The position numbers were made by a program, and so were the translations under genes. Source: UBA4877 sp002399285 (GTDB lineage: Bacteria > Bacillota > Thermoanaerobacteria > Thermoanaerobacterales > UBA4877). Taken from it: a stretch of 64,000 nucleotides of DNA. Where the stretch lies: contig DAIPGN010000003.1 of the NCBI GenBank assembly GCA_036771835.1, positions 62,001 to 126,000 of the forward strand, read 5' to 3'. Positions 26,254 through 35,381 of this stretch are shown here, in pieces (the stretch's first letter is position 1; every line of letters begins with the position of its first letter). The notes below the pieces were generated by a model, which saw only the letters and a program-made list of their open reading frames with translations, was not told the DNA's origin and ran no database searches.

Positions 26254-26299
26254 TAAAACCCCTCCCATTTAAATTTTTTTATAATTAAAGCATATAGCC

Positions 26300-26353
26300 C
26301 AGGCCGATGCCGGAATCGTGCAGCCACGAAACTGCACGCTTTGCCACGGTCTG
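26300..26353. repeat. Short copy (54 bp) of the palindromic repeat family
   Basis: CAGGCCGATGCCGGAATCGTG...TTTGCCACGGTCTG with a central GCAG/CTGC hairpin. It lies between the permease stop and the binding-protein start. Confidence 0.72.
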
Positions 26354-26397
26354 TCAGTTTGTCTGCAGCCTGAGCTTACAGCTTTAACCGGCCCCTG

Positions 26398-27411
26398 TTA
26401 ATTACCGGCGGATTCAGTCTTCCTCTTAGGTCTGTTCACCCTTATGACTACATCGAGCAGAACGGAAACTATGACTATGGTACCTATTACAATGTTTCGT
26501 ATGGCGACCGGCGCGCCCGCAAACTGCAGTCCATTCTGCAGGACTCCCCAGATAGACGCGCCAACGACGGTGCCGAGCAGTATACCCTGGCCGCCCAGGG
26601 TGGAGATACCTCCTATCACCGCCGCGGCAACGGCGTACATTTCATACATGGTGCCGGCATCCATTGCCCCCATTCCTGCGGTAGCACTTGTGATCAGACC
26701 CACTACGCTGGCGCACAATGCGCTCACGATGTATACCGTAAGGACCGTCGCGTTGGTATTGACGCCCGACAGCTTGGCAGCCTCTATGTTGCTGCCCACC
26801 GCATAGATATAGCGCCCGGTACGGGTCCTGCTGAGAAGGAAGTTAAATATCAGAAACAGCACTATGGCTATCCAGATGGTATTATATATGCCGGCCGTGC
26901 TGCCGTAGTAAAAGAAATCCCTGAATCCCTGGGCTGCGTTGCCTATGGCATCCGTGTTATAGTTGTGATTTACGATCTGAGCTATGCCCCTGGCAACGGT
27001 CATAGTACCCAGTGTGGCTATAAAGGGGGGGAGTTTGCAGTTGGAGACCAATATGCCGTTTACTATGCCTATCGCCAGAGAAGCCGCGACCGTAATACAT
27101 ACCGCAGCCCAGGGATTCATGCCCTTGGTCATCAGCGTAGCCGAGATCATCGCGCTCATTCCCACGACCGAACCGATGGACAGGTCTATATTTCCCGTTA
27201 TCAGGACATATCCCTGCCCGATGCCTATGATAAGTATGGGCGCTATCTGCCTGAGAAGATTGCCGATATTCCTCGATGAGTAAAACGACGGATTGATAAA
27301 AGCAAATATTATGCATAATGCTATAAGACCGACCGTCACGGTGAGTACCTGACCCATGCCCCTTATAGATATCAGCCTTTTCCAGATATTCATATCTTTT
27401 TTATTCGCCAT
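26398..27411 (-). CDS. Sugar ABC transporter permease (RbsC type)
   Basis: A 337-residue BPD_transp_2 permease with about ten membrane helices. The conserved EAA-like loop is SGVNTNATVLTVY and the glycine-rich VIGGISTLGGQGILLGTVVGA is typical of ribose/xylose-type permeases. It works with the adjacent ATPase and binding protein. GGGGAG precedes the ATG. Confidence 0.94.
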   Translation of the reverse strand: MANKKDMNIWKRLISIRGMGQVLTVTVGLIALCIIFAFINPSFYSSRNIGNLLRQIAPILIIGIGQGYVLITGNIDLSIGSVVGMSAMISATLMTKGMNPWAAVCITVAASLAIGIVNGILVSNCKLPPFIATLGTMTVARGIAQIVNHNYNTDAIGNAAQGFRDFFYYGSTAGIYNTIWIAIVLFLIFNFLLSRTRTGRYIYAVGSNIEAAKLSGVNTNATVLTVYIVSALCASVVGLITSATAGMGAMDAGTMYEMYAVAAAVIGGISTLGGQGILLGTVVGASIWGVLQNGLQFAGAPVAIRNIVIGTIVIVSVLLDVVIRVNRPKRKTESAGN

Positions 27412-27440
27412 CTTTTATACTCCCCAAAAATAGTAAATTT

Positions 27441-28958
27441 TTAAACCGCCTGTTTGCGAACATATTTTGATTCGAATTTAGTAGCATACTCCATGATAAG
27501 GTTTTCCGTCGCCTGCCCGGAGGAAAATTCACCGGTGATCCTGCCGTCGCACATAACGATTATCCTGTCGCTTATCCCCATGATCTCGGGCATTTCGGAC
27601 GAGACGAACATTACCCCTATGCCCTGCCGCTTGAGTTCGTTCATCAGATTGTAGATCTCGACCTTGGCGGACACATCTATGCCCCTTGTCGGTTCGTCGA
27701 AGATGACTATCCTCGACTTTCTGGCCAGCCACTTGCCGACAACGACCTTCTGCTGGTTGCCGCCGGAAAGAGATGCTGCGTCCACCTCCGCATTGGGCAG
27801 TTTTATGTCCAGACTCCCGATCGTTTCATCCACCATTTTATGCTCTTTTTTACGATCAACGGAACCTATCGGAGAGCAGACTATATCGAGATTGGGCAAT
27901 GCTATATTTTCCCTGACGCTCAGTTTTACACACAGGCCGTCCTTACGGCGGTCTTCCGGTACGAGGACCACCCCTGCCTTCACGGCGTCGGCGGGCCGCC
28001 TTATGGTCACTTCCCTGCCGTCGACAAAGATCTGCCCCGATTCCTTGGGATCGGCTCCGAAGATCGCCCTCGTGGTCTCGGTCCTTCCCGCCCCTATGAG
28101 TCCGGCAATACCGACTATCTCGCCCTCGTACAGCTCCATGTTGATGCCGCGTACCAACGCTCCCGCATTCAGGTCACGCACCTCAAAGATCTTTTTGCCC
28201 CGTTCACAGCTGATCCGCGGAAATCTTTCCTTTATCTCTCTGCCCACCATACAGGAGATTATTTCCGGTATCGTGGTGTCTTTAAATACCTTGGATGCGA
28301 TATATCTCCCGTCGCGCATTATTATGACCCTGTCGGCTATGAATTCCAGCTCTTCCAGGCGGTGCGAGATATAGATTATGCTGCAGCCCTCGCCTTTCAA
28401 TTTCCTGATTATGCCGAACAGTTCTTCGACCTCTTCCGCGCTCAACGCCGAAGTGGGTTCATCCATGATGAGGACCTTCACGTCGATGGAAAGCGCCTTG
28501 GCTATCTCGACGATCTGCTGCCTGGAAACTGACAGGCTCCCTACGATGGCCGCAGGATCTATACTGACATTGAGCCGGTCGAGCACCTTTTTTGCTTCCT
28601 CGTTCATCTTTTCATCATCGAGCAGTCCCGAATGCGCTATTTCCCGTCCGAGGAAGATGTTTTCCGCGACAGTCAAATGCGAGCAGAGGTTGAGCTCCTG
28701 ATGTATTATGGCGATACCGAGTTCCTGCGCCCTTTTGGGCGTCAGGTCATGTACGGCCTGGCCAAATACCTTTATCTCCCCCTCGTCCTTGGTATAGACT
28801 CCGCTCAATATCTTCATGAGCGTGCTCTTGCCCGCGCCGTTTTCGCCGACCAGCGCCAGTACCTCTCCCTGTCCCAGAGTGAACGAAACGTCGTCCAGGG
28901 CCTTTACCCCGGGAAAGCCTTTGCTTATATGGCTCATTTCAACTGCATACCCGTTAAT
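27441..28958 (-). CDS. Sugar ABC transporter ATPase, two nucleotide-binding domains (RbsA/MglA type)
   Basis: About 505 residues with two ABC domains. Domain 1 has Walker A GENGAGKST, signature SVSRQQIVEIAKAL and Walker B VLIMDEPTSALS. Domain 2 has the usual altered Walker A GLIGAGRTE with an intact SLSGGNQQKVV and IVIFDEPTRGID. It energises the RbsC-type permease. The ATG at 29000 has no ribosome site. A strong AGGTGAT is placed for an ATT at 28958, where homology also begins (INGYAVEMSHISKGFPGV), so I give that rare start; a GTG at 28967 is the alternative. Confidence 0.92.
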   Translation of the reverse strand: MNGYAVEMSHISKGFPGVKALDDVSFTLGQGEVLALVGENGAGKSTLMKILSGVYTKDEGEIKVFGQAVHDLTPKRAQELGIAIIHQELNLCSHLTVAENIFLGREIAHSGLLDDEKMNEEAKKVLDRLNVSIDPAAIVGSLSVSRQQIVEIAKALSIDVKVLIMDEPTSALSAEEVEELFGIIRKLKGEGCSIIYISHRLEELEFIADRVIIMRDGRYIASKVFKDTTIPEIISCMVGREIKERFPRISCERGKKIFEVRDLNAGALVRGINMELYEGEIVGIAGLIGAGRTETTRAIFGADPKESGQIFVDGREVTIRRPADAVKAGVVLVPEDRRKDGLCVKLSVRENIALPNLDIVCSPIGSVDRKKEHKMVDETIGSLDIKLPNAEVDAASLSGGNQQKVVVGKWLARKSRIVIFDEPTRGIDVSAKVEIYNLMNELKRQGIGVMFVSSEMPEIMGISDRIIVMCDGRITGEFSSGQATENLIMEYATKFESKYVRKQAV

Positions 28959-29065
28959 ATTTATCACCTGCCTTGTCTTTGCCTGATTCAAATATATCAT
29001 GAAAACAAATGCAATGTAACGGGAGTATTTTTGGATTTATGGGGTGTATTTTAACAAGTTTCGTA

Positions 29066-30529
29066 TTATAGGATTATGCTTTCAGATTTGAAAAGATGAA
29101 AATCGCGCCTTAGATATTCGGACAGGAATTTGCCGCCTGCAAGGGTGATGAGTTTATCCGCTATGACAAGGCAGTCCGCCATATTGGTGACCAGCATGAC
29201 GGCGGTTATATTCCGCTTTTTGAATTGATTCATAAGCCCGATGATATGCCGCCTCATATACATATCGGCGTTATTGAAGGGCTGCACGCAAAACACGATA
29301 TCCGGCCCCGCAAGATAGGTCCTGTAATAGACGAGATCATACAGGGACTGCGTCCTCATTCCGGACAGGTCCGTCCGGTATATATCCTCCCCTATTATGG
29401 GCTCAAACTCATCGATGATGCTCTTCATGATGCGTTTGCTCAGGCGCACCGGATGCGATTTCTTATCGGTCAGGAAGGCCAAATTGGCAATATAGCTCAT
29501 TTCGGGGAACAGCATGGTCCGTACGGGGTCCTCCCAAATAAACGATATGCCGTTCTTAAAGGACTGCCTCGCTTCCCTTTGTCCATAAGGCTTATGCCTG
29601 AAAGAAATTTCACCTTCGTACGGGGCGACGTCTCCGCGCATCAGGCCGATCATGTCCCTCAAGACGGTGTTGTCCAGATCCATTAAGACGGTGCATTCCC
29701 CTTTTGCAATGGAAAATGAAAGCGAATCGAGATGCTCCGTCCTTATGTCTTTAAACGTCAGGACCCTGTCGTCGCTGTTTTTTATTATGCGCTCCTGACT
29801 GATCGCAGTAAACTCGTCCATATAATAGGGAGCGACGTTTTCATTTTTAAATTCCTTCTTGTCCAATACCCTGAGTATCCTGCCGTCGCGCATGATGGAT
29901 ACGCGGTCGCATATCTTAAACGCCTCTTCGTGATGGCTGCAGACGTAGAGGAACGAAATGCCGCGTTCACTGAAGCTGCGCAAAAGGTCATGAAATTTCA
30001 TCAGATCGGCCGTGCTCAGCAGATTTCCTATATCCCTTATGACGATCAGTTTTGCCCCGGTCATCGCGGCGCGCAGAAGCTCCGTCTCATACCTCTCATA
30101 CGGTGCGAGCTGTGAAATATATTTGCCGCCGTCCAGAGAGATTCCAAATTCGCGGGATAACTGCTCAAACTGTCCTTCCAAAACCCGGGAGCTTATCACA
30201 TACTTTTTAAAACCCCTGTGCATCACGAATACGTTGTCGGCCACGGTAAGATCCTCTATCAGCCTGCCCTTCTGTTCGATCACCGCCACCCTGCCGCCAG
30301 CCGCCGGACCGTGGCCGCCGCTCTGCAGGGTCTCATTGATATAGACATGTCCGTACCGTATCTGTAAATTTCGTTCAAGAAGATCGATCAAAAAGGCCTG
30401 GCCGTTTGTATTGACACCGATAAGCCCCATGATCTCGCCGCCGAATATATGAAGGTTAAAGTCATCCAGCAGCAACATATCGTCCCGGGCGGCGGTGACA
30501 TGCTCCATTCTCAATATCTCACTTCTCAT
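29066..30529 (-). CDS. Degenerate two-domain ABC ATPase homologue lacking nucleotide-binding motifs
   Basis: A 487-residue protein with the overall plan of sugar ABC ATPases but ruined catalytic motifs. Walker A of domain 1 is GLIGVNTNGQAF (Gln and Ala replace Lys and Ser); of domain 2, TVLMDLDNTVLR. Signature sequences are absent (QLAPYERYETELLRA) and the Walker B equivalents read IVIRDIGNLLS and IVFCVQPFNNA. It probably cannot hydrolyse ATP. It overlaps the YesM-type kinase gene by 11 bases and precedes the working ATPase, so a regulatory or signal-coupling role is inferred. GGAGG is 6 bases before the ATG. The frame is intact, which argues against a decaying pseudogene. Confidence 0.85.
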   Translation of the reverse strand: MRSEILRMEHVTAARDDMLLLDDFNLHIFGGEIMGLIGVNTNGQAFLIDLLERNLQIRYGHVYINETLQSGGHGPAAGGRVAVIEQKGRLIEDLTVADNVFVMHRGFKKYVISSRVLEGQFEQLSREFGISLDGGKYISQLAPYERYETELLRAAMTGAKLIVIRDIGNLLSTADLMKFHDLLRSFSERGISFLYVCSHHEEAFKICDRVSIMRDGRILRVLDKKEFKNENVAPYYMDEFTAISQERIIKNSDDRVLTFKDIRTEHLDSLSFSIAKGECTVLMDLDNTVLRDMIGLMRGDVAPYEGEISFRHKPYGQREARQSFKNGISFIWEDPVRTMLFPEMSYIANLAFLTDKKSHPVRLSKRIMKSIIDEFEPIIGEDIYRTDLSGMRTQSLYDLVYYRTYLAGPDIVFCVQPFNNADMYMRRHIIGLMNQFKKRNITAVMLVTNMADCLVIADKLITLAGGKFLSEYLRRDFHLFKSESIIL

Positions 30530-31559
30530 TGGCCGCCTCCTCCCCCTCTTTGATCCTCGGAAGAGTAATCTCCACGTCCGTCCCGACGTTCACGGTACTG
30601 TACAGGTATATGCCGTACTCTTCTCCAAAAAGCAATTTGATGCGGCTGTTTACATTCTCTATCGCAATGCCGCCGTGTTTTTCTCCCTCCTGCTTTATAT
30701 AGTCAAAGGACATGCCTTTTAATTTATCATCTATCTCCTTAAGCAACTCTTCGCTCATACCAACTCCGTTATCCGATATCGTTATGATAAGACGTTTCTC
30801 CGTGCATTCCAGCTTCAGCCTGATCTCTCCGACGCCTATCTTACGCTCCACTCCGTGATTGATCGCATTTTCCACAATGGGCTGCAGTATCAGTTTGGGA
30901 ACGCGGCAGGACATTATATCCGCTTCATCCGCAGGATCATATTCCACGCTCAGCTTAAGCCTTTCACCGAATCTGTACTGCTGAATGATGTAATAGTTGT
31001 GCACGTTTCTCAGTTCGTCCTCCAAAGTAACCAGGTTTTCCACATTGGAGATGGTATAGCGGAAGAAAGTAGACAAGGCCTCCAGCATATCGGCAGCCTT
31101 GTCCAGTCCCGCGCTCAGCGCCTCGCCCCTTATTCCCTCCAGCGTATTATACAGAAAGTGCGGATTGATCTGATTTTGCAGCGCCAGATACTGGGCCTGT
31201 TTCTTGTTGGCATTGAGGAGTTCATACGTCTCCATGATATCCTGTACCTTGTCTATTACCTCATTCATCTCCGGACTGAGTATAACATCCTGGTCGAGTA
31301 TCCCCTTTATGGTATAGCCCTCCACAAAGAGCTGCAAAACTTTCTCATTGGCCCTGTAAGGTTTATATATCCAAAAATAAAACAGAAGCATCAAAATAAC
31401 GGTAAGTATACATCCCGTTATCAAACATGCCCTGCCGGTATTCTTCTCGACTGTCAATACGCCCAATTCGATCAGCATGGTAAATATTATTGCGAACAAC
31501 AAAATAATGGACAGTATCACCCTCGTAGACAGATAATTGAGTCCCTTGAATTTTTTCAT
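30519..31559 (-). CDS. YesM/LytS-type sensor histidine kinase
   Basis: A 346-residue membrane kinase with two N-terminal helices (about 11-31 and 43-64), nearly no extracellular loop, a HAMP-like linker and a His_kinase domain with LQNQINPHFLYNTLEGIR carrying the phosphorylated His. The ATPase part has ENAINHGVE and SDNGVGMS. With no sizeable outer sensor, it must take its signal from a partner, plausibly the ABC system or the degenerate ATPase that overlaps its 3' end. Encoded directly after its response regulator. Confidence 0.92.
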   Translation of the reverse strand: MKKFKGLNYLSTRVILSIILLFAIIFTMLIELGVLTVEKNTGRACLITGCILTVILMLLFYFWIYKPYRANEKVLQLFVEGYTIKGILDQDVILSPEMNEVIDKVQDIMETYELLNANKKQAQYLALQNQINPHFLYNTLEGIRGEALSAGLDKAADMLEALSTFFRYTISNVENLVTLEDELRNVHNYYIIQQYRFGERLKLSVEYDPADEADIMSCRVPKLILQPIVENAINHGVERKIGVGEIRLKLECTEKRLIITISDNGVGMSEELLKEIDDKLKGMSFDYIKQEGEKHGGIAIENVNSRIKLLFGEEYGIYLYSTVNVGTDVEITLPRIKEGEEAANEK

Positions 31560-31573
31560 CTGCCGTCACCCGC

Positions 31574-33190
31574 CTATGAATAGAGCTTTCTATACTCTCT
31601 CGGCTTAAGTCCCGTAAGCTTGCGGAAGTTCTGAGTGAAATACTTCAGATCGCTATAGCCCACCCGTCCGCATATGTCCGCAATATTTAAGTCGGTATCG
31701 CGCAGCAATTCCTTTGCCTTGTTTATCCTGGTCTCGGTAAGATAGTCTGTGAAATTCACTCCGCACATCTTTTTGAAAAGCGTGCTGAAATAGGCGGAAT
31801 TAAATCCCACCATAGCGCTGGTTTCCTCCAGGGTGACGGGCTTCATATAATTCTCCTGAATATATTTTTTGACTATGCGTATCGGTTTCGACTCCTCCTG
31901 TTTCTTCTGCTCTATGACCGACTTCATGGATCCGCTTATTTCCTCATTCAGATATTGAAAGATCTCATCCACCGTTCTGCACCGCCAAACGTGGGTGCGG
32001 AATTTATCCGTCAATTCATTGCGGTCGTCTATAAATATCCCGTTGTTGCGAAGCTGCGTAAGATATATCGCATAGGCTTCCTCCGATAGAGAAACGATAT
32101 CCAGCCCGCTTAAATTCTTTGCGTATATGACCTTGGCATGAAAATTACTCAAATCATTGACTATCCCGTCCGCATCCATTACCTCTATCGCAGGTCCCAT
32201 CGACCTGTTGAGCTCCGCCAACAGCCGCGTCTTTAATTCATGGGAATTGCCCGCCGCCGAATCTTCAACAAGCCTGCCTGTACCTGCGATCAGGCGCTGC
32301 CCAGCGGCATAAACAGCAGAATTATAGCTATCCTTAAATTTATTTATATCGTCGTAGGCCTCTCCCACGCAGACGGTAAAGTCAAACTGTTCGAACGCAG
32401 CCCTCTGCTGCGCCAATTCATCCAATACCACCATAAATTGATTGCGGATGGATTTTTTTGATCCCTCCGCATAGTTGGCAATGCAATAGACAGTACTGTC
32501 CGCAGGATAAATGCCCATTTCAAAACAATGGCCGCTAAGCGCGTTATTCAGTATTTGCGTCACCTTCTCCTCCAAAATCGGAATGGCATTGTCATATTGA
32601 TCATCATAGCCGCAGTCTATCTTTACGCATATCACCTGAAATATTCCCTCCATAAAGGAATAATGATACGCGCTGTTTATCGCGGCGATAGTCATGTCAT
32701 CAGAGGTAAAATCCCTTTTCATAAAGAGATCCTTAAAAAGATTTTCATGCAGTCTATCCGTGTCGCTCTCTATCTGCTTCTTTAGTTGTTCCTCCTCATT
32801 GACCTGCTTTATTCTGCGGGCATATCTGCCTCTGACCTTTTCCAGCGCAGATAAGAGTTCGCTCTTCTTAATGGGCTTGAGCAGATAATCACCCACGCCG
32901 TATTTTACGGCATGCTGCGCATACTCGAAATGGCCGTATCCGCTTATGATGATAAACTGCAGCTTCCCGTCCATTTCTTTGGCACGCCTTATCATCTCCA
33001 GACCGTCGTATCCCGGCATGCGTATATCCGTTATTATCAGATCGGGACCATATCCGCGGATCATATCCAGTACTTCCACACCGTTATGAGCGATCCCCAC
33101 TATGCTCATGCCCAGAGCATCCCAGTCAATTAAATTTTCTATCAGCCGGCATACGTTTTCTTCATCGTCCGCAATGATCACCTTGATCAT
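31574..33190 (-). CDS. YesN-type response regulator with AraC DNA-binding domain
   Basis: A 538-residue regulator. Receiver domain 1-125 with acidic pair DDEE near 9, phosphorylated Asp in LIITDIRMPGYDG, and Lys in YLLKPIKK. A long middle region (140-420) of YesN type, then two AraC helix-turn-helix motifs at the end (TLEETSAMVGFNSAYFSTLF and NIADICGRVGYSDLKYFTQN). It should activate the sugar operon encoded downstream. First gene of the regulator-transporter block. Confidence 0.93.
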   Translation of the reverse strand: MIKVIIADDEENVCRLIENLIDWDALGMSIVGIAHNGVEVLDMIRGYGPDLIITDIRMPGYDGLEMIRRAKEMDGKLQFIIISGYGHFEYAQHAVKYGVGDYLLKPIKKSELLSALEKVRGRYARRIKQVNEEEQLKKQIESDTDRLHENLFKDLFMKRDFTSDDMTIAAINSAYHYSFMEGIFQVICVKIDCGYDDQYDNAIPILEEKVTQILNNALSGHCFEMGIYPADSTVYCIANYAEGSKKSIRNQFMVVLDELAQQRAAFEQFDFTVCVGEAYDDINKFKDSYNSAVYAAGQRLIAGTGRLVEDSAAGNSHELKTRLLAELNRSMGPAIEVMDADGIVNDLSNFHAKVIYAKNLSGLDIVSLSEEAYAIYLTQLRNNGIFIDDRNELTDKFRTHVWRCRTVDEIFQYLNEEISGSMKSVIEQKKQEESKPIRIVKKYIQENYMKPVTLEETSAMVGFNSAYFSTLFKKMCGVNFTDYLTETRINKAKELLRDTDLNIADICGRVGYSDLKYFTQNFRKLTGLKPREYRKLYS

Positions 33191-33593
33191 AAACTTCCCC
33201 CTCCTCCGACACGCACTGTGATATGATATAACTCATACAACCATAATCATAAATTCAACAAAAAGGTGCAAAATCCTTCCCACTTTTTTATTTCGGTTGA
33301 CGCCAGCCAATCAATACGATCAAGGTCTCACAGCCTGCATGCCATTATCGATACCATATCGTAGAAAATCATATTTGCTTCTTGTGCTATTAAACATGTC
33401 AAGCGCCTTAAGTATGTCACATTACCTGTAAATCCATAAACTTTTCCACAGTATGAAGGAATTTTACGGCCTATATAGAATATATATATTATGTAGTATG
33501 GTCTATATACAAATATATACGGTATATTTATGAAATATTATAAAGCGCAGAATGAATCAAACGATCACTGCACATAGAAATGGAGGATCAAAA
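33191..33593. other. Intergenic region between yesN-like and GAPDH-like genes
   Basis: About 400 AT-rich bases between divergent genes. It holds the ribosome site of the yesN-like gene (GGAGGAGGGGG on the minus strand) and, near 33470-33540, a run of TATATA-like repeats. I could not place a promoter with proper spacing in either direction, and see no gene, repeat copy or riboswitch. Confidence 0.4.
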
Positions 33594-34556
33594 TTGAGCA
33601 CAAGAATTGCTATTGACGGAGCAGGACGTATAGGCATGGATCTGCTTAGGATCATATATGAAGACAAAGAGGATATCGACGTGGCCGCCGTAAACGGCGG
33701 CGGCGACCACGAGTCGGACATCCGGCGCTTTGCGCACGACTCCGTATATGGGGACTACAAAGGCAGTGCCGTATATGCGGACGGTTCGCTCTTAATAGAT
33801 GGGAAAAAAATATTATATTTTCATGAGTATGACGTGGAAAAACTGCCGTGGCAGGACCTAAACATCGACGTGGTCATAGACGCCTCGGATAATCCGGCAT
33901 ATAAACATGTATCTGCCGGAGCAAAAAGGGTGGTCGTCGCTTCACCCGCCGACAGGGCAGATATCACGGTCGTAATGGGTGTCAATCATAACATGTATAG
34001 GCCCGAAAGGCACAAGACCATATCCCTGACCAACCCGGCGGTAAATTGTATCGCTCCCATCATGAATATAATACATAAAAAGTTCTATATCTTAAAGGGC
34101 AACGTCACCGTGATCAGTCCATACTGCGTTTCGGATACGGATTGCCTGACCTCGAAAGCATCAAACTTCACAATACCGCCCCGCGCCGCGGATAACGTCC
34201 GGTCCATCGGCTGCGTCATCCCGGAACTGGAGGGAAAATTTAACGGCATCTCCCTCATGGCTCCCACAGACGCCGTATCTTTGGCCGACATGAACCTCAT
34301 GGTGGGCAAGCAGACAAACGTGGTGGCAATAAATGAATATCTAAAAGCGATGGCAGCCGGCCCACACAGGGGAATACTGTCATTTAATGAGAAACAGCTT
34401 CCAATGTCAGACTTCAAGGGCGACCATCATTCCGCAATAATAGAACCCCTCTCTACGGTCGTGTCCGACGGCAACATAGTGAAGATAATGGCGGCGTACG
34501 ATAATGAGTATGGCTACTGCCACAGGATCATCGACTTCATTAAATATATCGGATAG
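33594..34556 (+). CDS. Catalytically degenerate GAPDH homologue
   Basis: A 320-residue protein with the full-length glyceraldehyde-3-phosphate dehydrogenase plan (GAGRIG at 9-14, C-terminal DNEYGY), but the active site is gone. The region of the catalytic Cys (normally SNASCTTNCLAP) reads SLTNPAVNCIAP, placing Pro148 at the Cys149 position. The catalytic His176 position is Ser175 (TVISPYCV), and the RVPT phosphate-binding Arg is Met (LMAPT). It is unlikely to be a GAPDH. The reading frame is clean, so a non-enzymatic or altered role is inferred. TTG start at 33594, 7 bases after GGAGG; the upstream ATG at 33552 has no such site. Confidence 0.85.
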   Translation: MSTRIAIDGAGRIGMDLLRIIYEDKEDIDVAAVNGGGDHESDIRRFAHDSVYGDYKGSAVYADGSLLIDGKKILYFHEYDVEKLPWQDLNIDVVIDASDNPAYKHVSAGAKRVVVASPADRADITVVMGVNHNMYRPERHKTISLTNPAVNCIAPIMNIIHKKFYILKGNVTVISPYCVSDTDCLTSKASNFTIPPRAADNVRSIGCVIPELEGKFNGISLMAPTDAVSLADMNLMVGKQTNVVAINEYLKAMAAGPHRGILSFNEKQLPMSDFKGDHHSAIIEPLSTVVSDGNIVKIMAAYDNEYGYCHRIIDFIKYIG

Positions 34557-34613
34557 AGTTCAGAGACTCTGCCAAAAACTACTGCACAACACATATAAGT
34601 GGAGAACTAAAAA

Positions 34614-34650
34614 GATGGCTTGCACTTCGATCGTGCAGGCCGTCCTTTTA
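34614..34650 (+). terminator. Bidirectional terminator between GAPDH-like and DUF4186 genes
   Basis: GATGGCTTGCAC-TTCGATC-GTGCAGGCCGTC makes a 12-pair stem (two G-T) with CTTTTAT on the plus side and CTTTTTAG on the minus side, so it can serve both converging genes. Confidence 0.85.
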
Positions 34651-34667
34651 TATAACGTCTTTGTTTT

Positions 34668-35027
34668 CTACTCATCTTTCATCTGACGCTCGATCCAAGC
34701 CGTCAGCAGATTCACGATCTTTTCCTGTTGGCGTTCATTCAGCTCGGTGTCCTTCGGCACATCGTACCACTTGTTGAGACAGCCCCGGCAGCAGCAGGCG
34801 CATGCATGCTGCGCAATGAATACCGGATGACCTTGCATAGGAGTCTGTCTGCCGTCGTTGGGTATAGCGGCCGGCGCCAACCGCTGCCGCACAAAATCCT
34901 GTGCGTGGAGGCGAATGGTTTCCATTCCCTTTTCCCGTACATATGCCTTATCCTTTTCCTTCAAGGCAAAACCGGCCCGGAATTTTGAAGTCTTAAGCCT
35001 GTCCAGCGCTTCGTCTATCGTCTGCAT
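34668..35027 (-). CDS. DUF4186 protein
   Basis: A 119-residue DUF4186 protein. Diagnostic stretches are SKFRAGFALKEKD, RLAPAAIPNDGRQTPMQG and HPVFIAQHACACCCRGCL, the last with a Cys cluster (CACCCRGC) that could bind metal. Function unknown. Homology and AAGGGG 9 bases upstream support the ATG at 35027, well inside the larger open frame. It lies next to the tRNA cluster. Confidence 0.85.
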   Translation of the reverse strand: MQTIDEALDRLKTSKFRAGFALKEKDKAYVREKGMETIRLHAQDFVRQRLAPAAIPNDGRQTPMQGHPVFIAQHACACCCRGCLNKWYDVPKDTELNERQQEKIVNLLTAWIERQMKDE

Positions 35028-35146
35028 AATATTTTGCCCCTTATTAACTATCTTGCCATACCAATGGATTGAGAGTGGTTTATTTAAAAAAATACGCCTT
35101 TGAAAATCAGATCTATGGTCTTTGCCGCAGAGGTGCAATTCTGCCT

Positions 35147-35184
35147 ATAAAAAAATCGTCCGAACAGATCTTTCTGCCGACGAT
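35147..35184 (-). terminator. Terminator of the tRNA cluster
   Basis: On the minus strand ATCGTC and CAGA pair with TCTG and GACGAT, then seven T. It lies 16 bases after the tRNA-Met CCA end. Confidence 0.8.
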
Positions 35185-35199
35185 ATTGTTTACTCTATT

Positions 35200-35276
35200 T
35201 GGTAGCGGCGAGTGGATTTGAACCACCGACACTTCGGGTATGAACCGAATGCTCTCGCCAACTGAGCTACGCCGCC
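35200..35276 (-). tRNA. tRNA-Met (elongator), anticodon CAT
   Basis: Complete cloverleaf on the minus strand: GGCGGCG acceptor, TAGCTCAG D arm, anticodon loop GTTCATA in a TTCGG/CCGAA-type stem, GGTTCAAATCC T arm and an encoded CCA. It lacks the three G-C pairs of the initiator. An Ile-CAT reading by TilS cannot be fully excluded. Confidence 0.92.
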
Positions 35277-35282
35277 ATAAAT

Positions 35283-35358
35283 TGGTTGCGGGGGTAGGAT
35301 TTGAACCTACGACCTCCGGGTTATGAGCCCGACGAGCTTCCAGCTGCTCCACCCCGCG
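35283..35358 (-). tRNA. tRNA-fMet (initiator), anticodon CAT
   Basis: Minus-strand cloverleaf CGCGGGGTGGAGCAG..., anticodon stem GGG/CCC around CTCATAA (the initiator mark), AGGTTCAAATCCT T arm and encoded CCA. The unpaired first base of the acceptor is typical of initiators. Confidence 0.95.
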
Positions 35359-35381
35359 ATGTTTATTATTTAGCTTAGCCC

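Noticed and set aside
35113..35352. 79-codon open frame on the minus strand ending in SNPTPATNLWRR-like sequence
   Set aside because: It is the translation of the tRNA-fMet and tRNA-Met genes, a classic spurious call.
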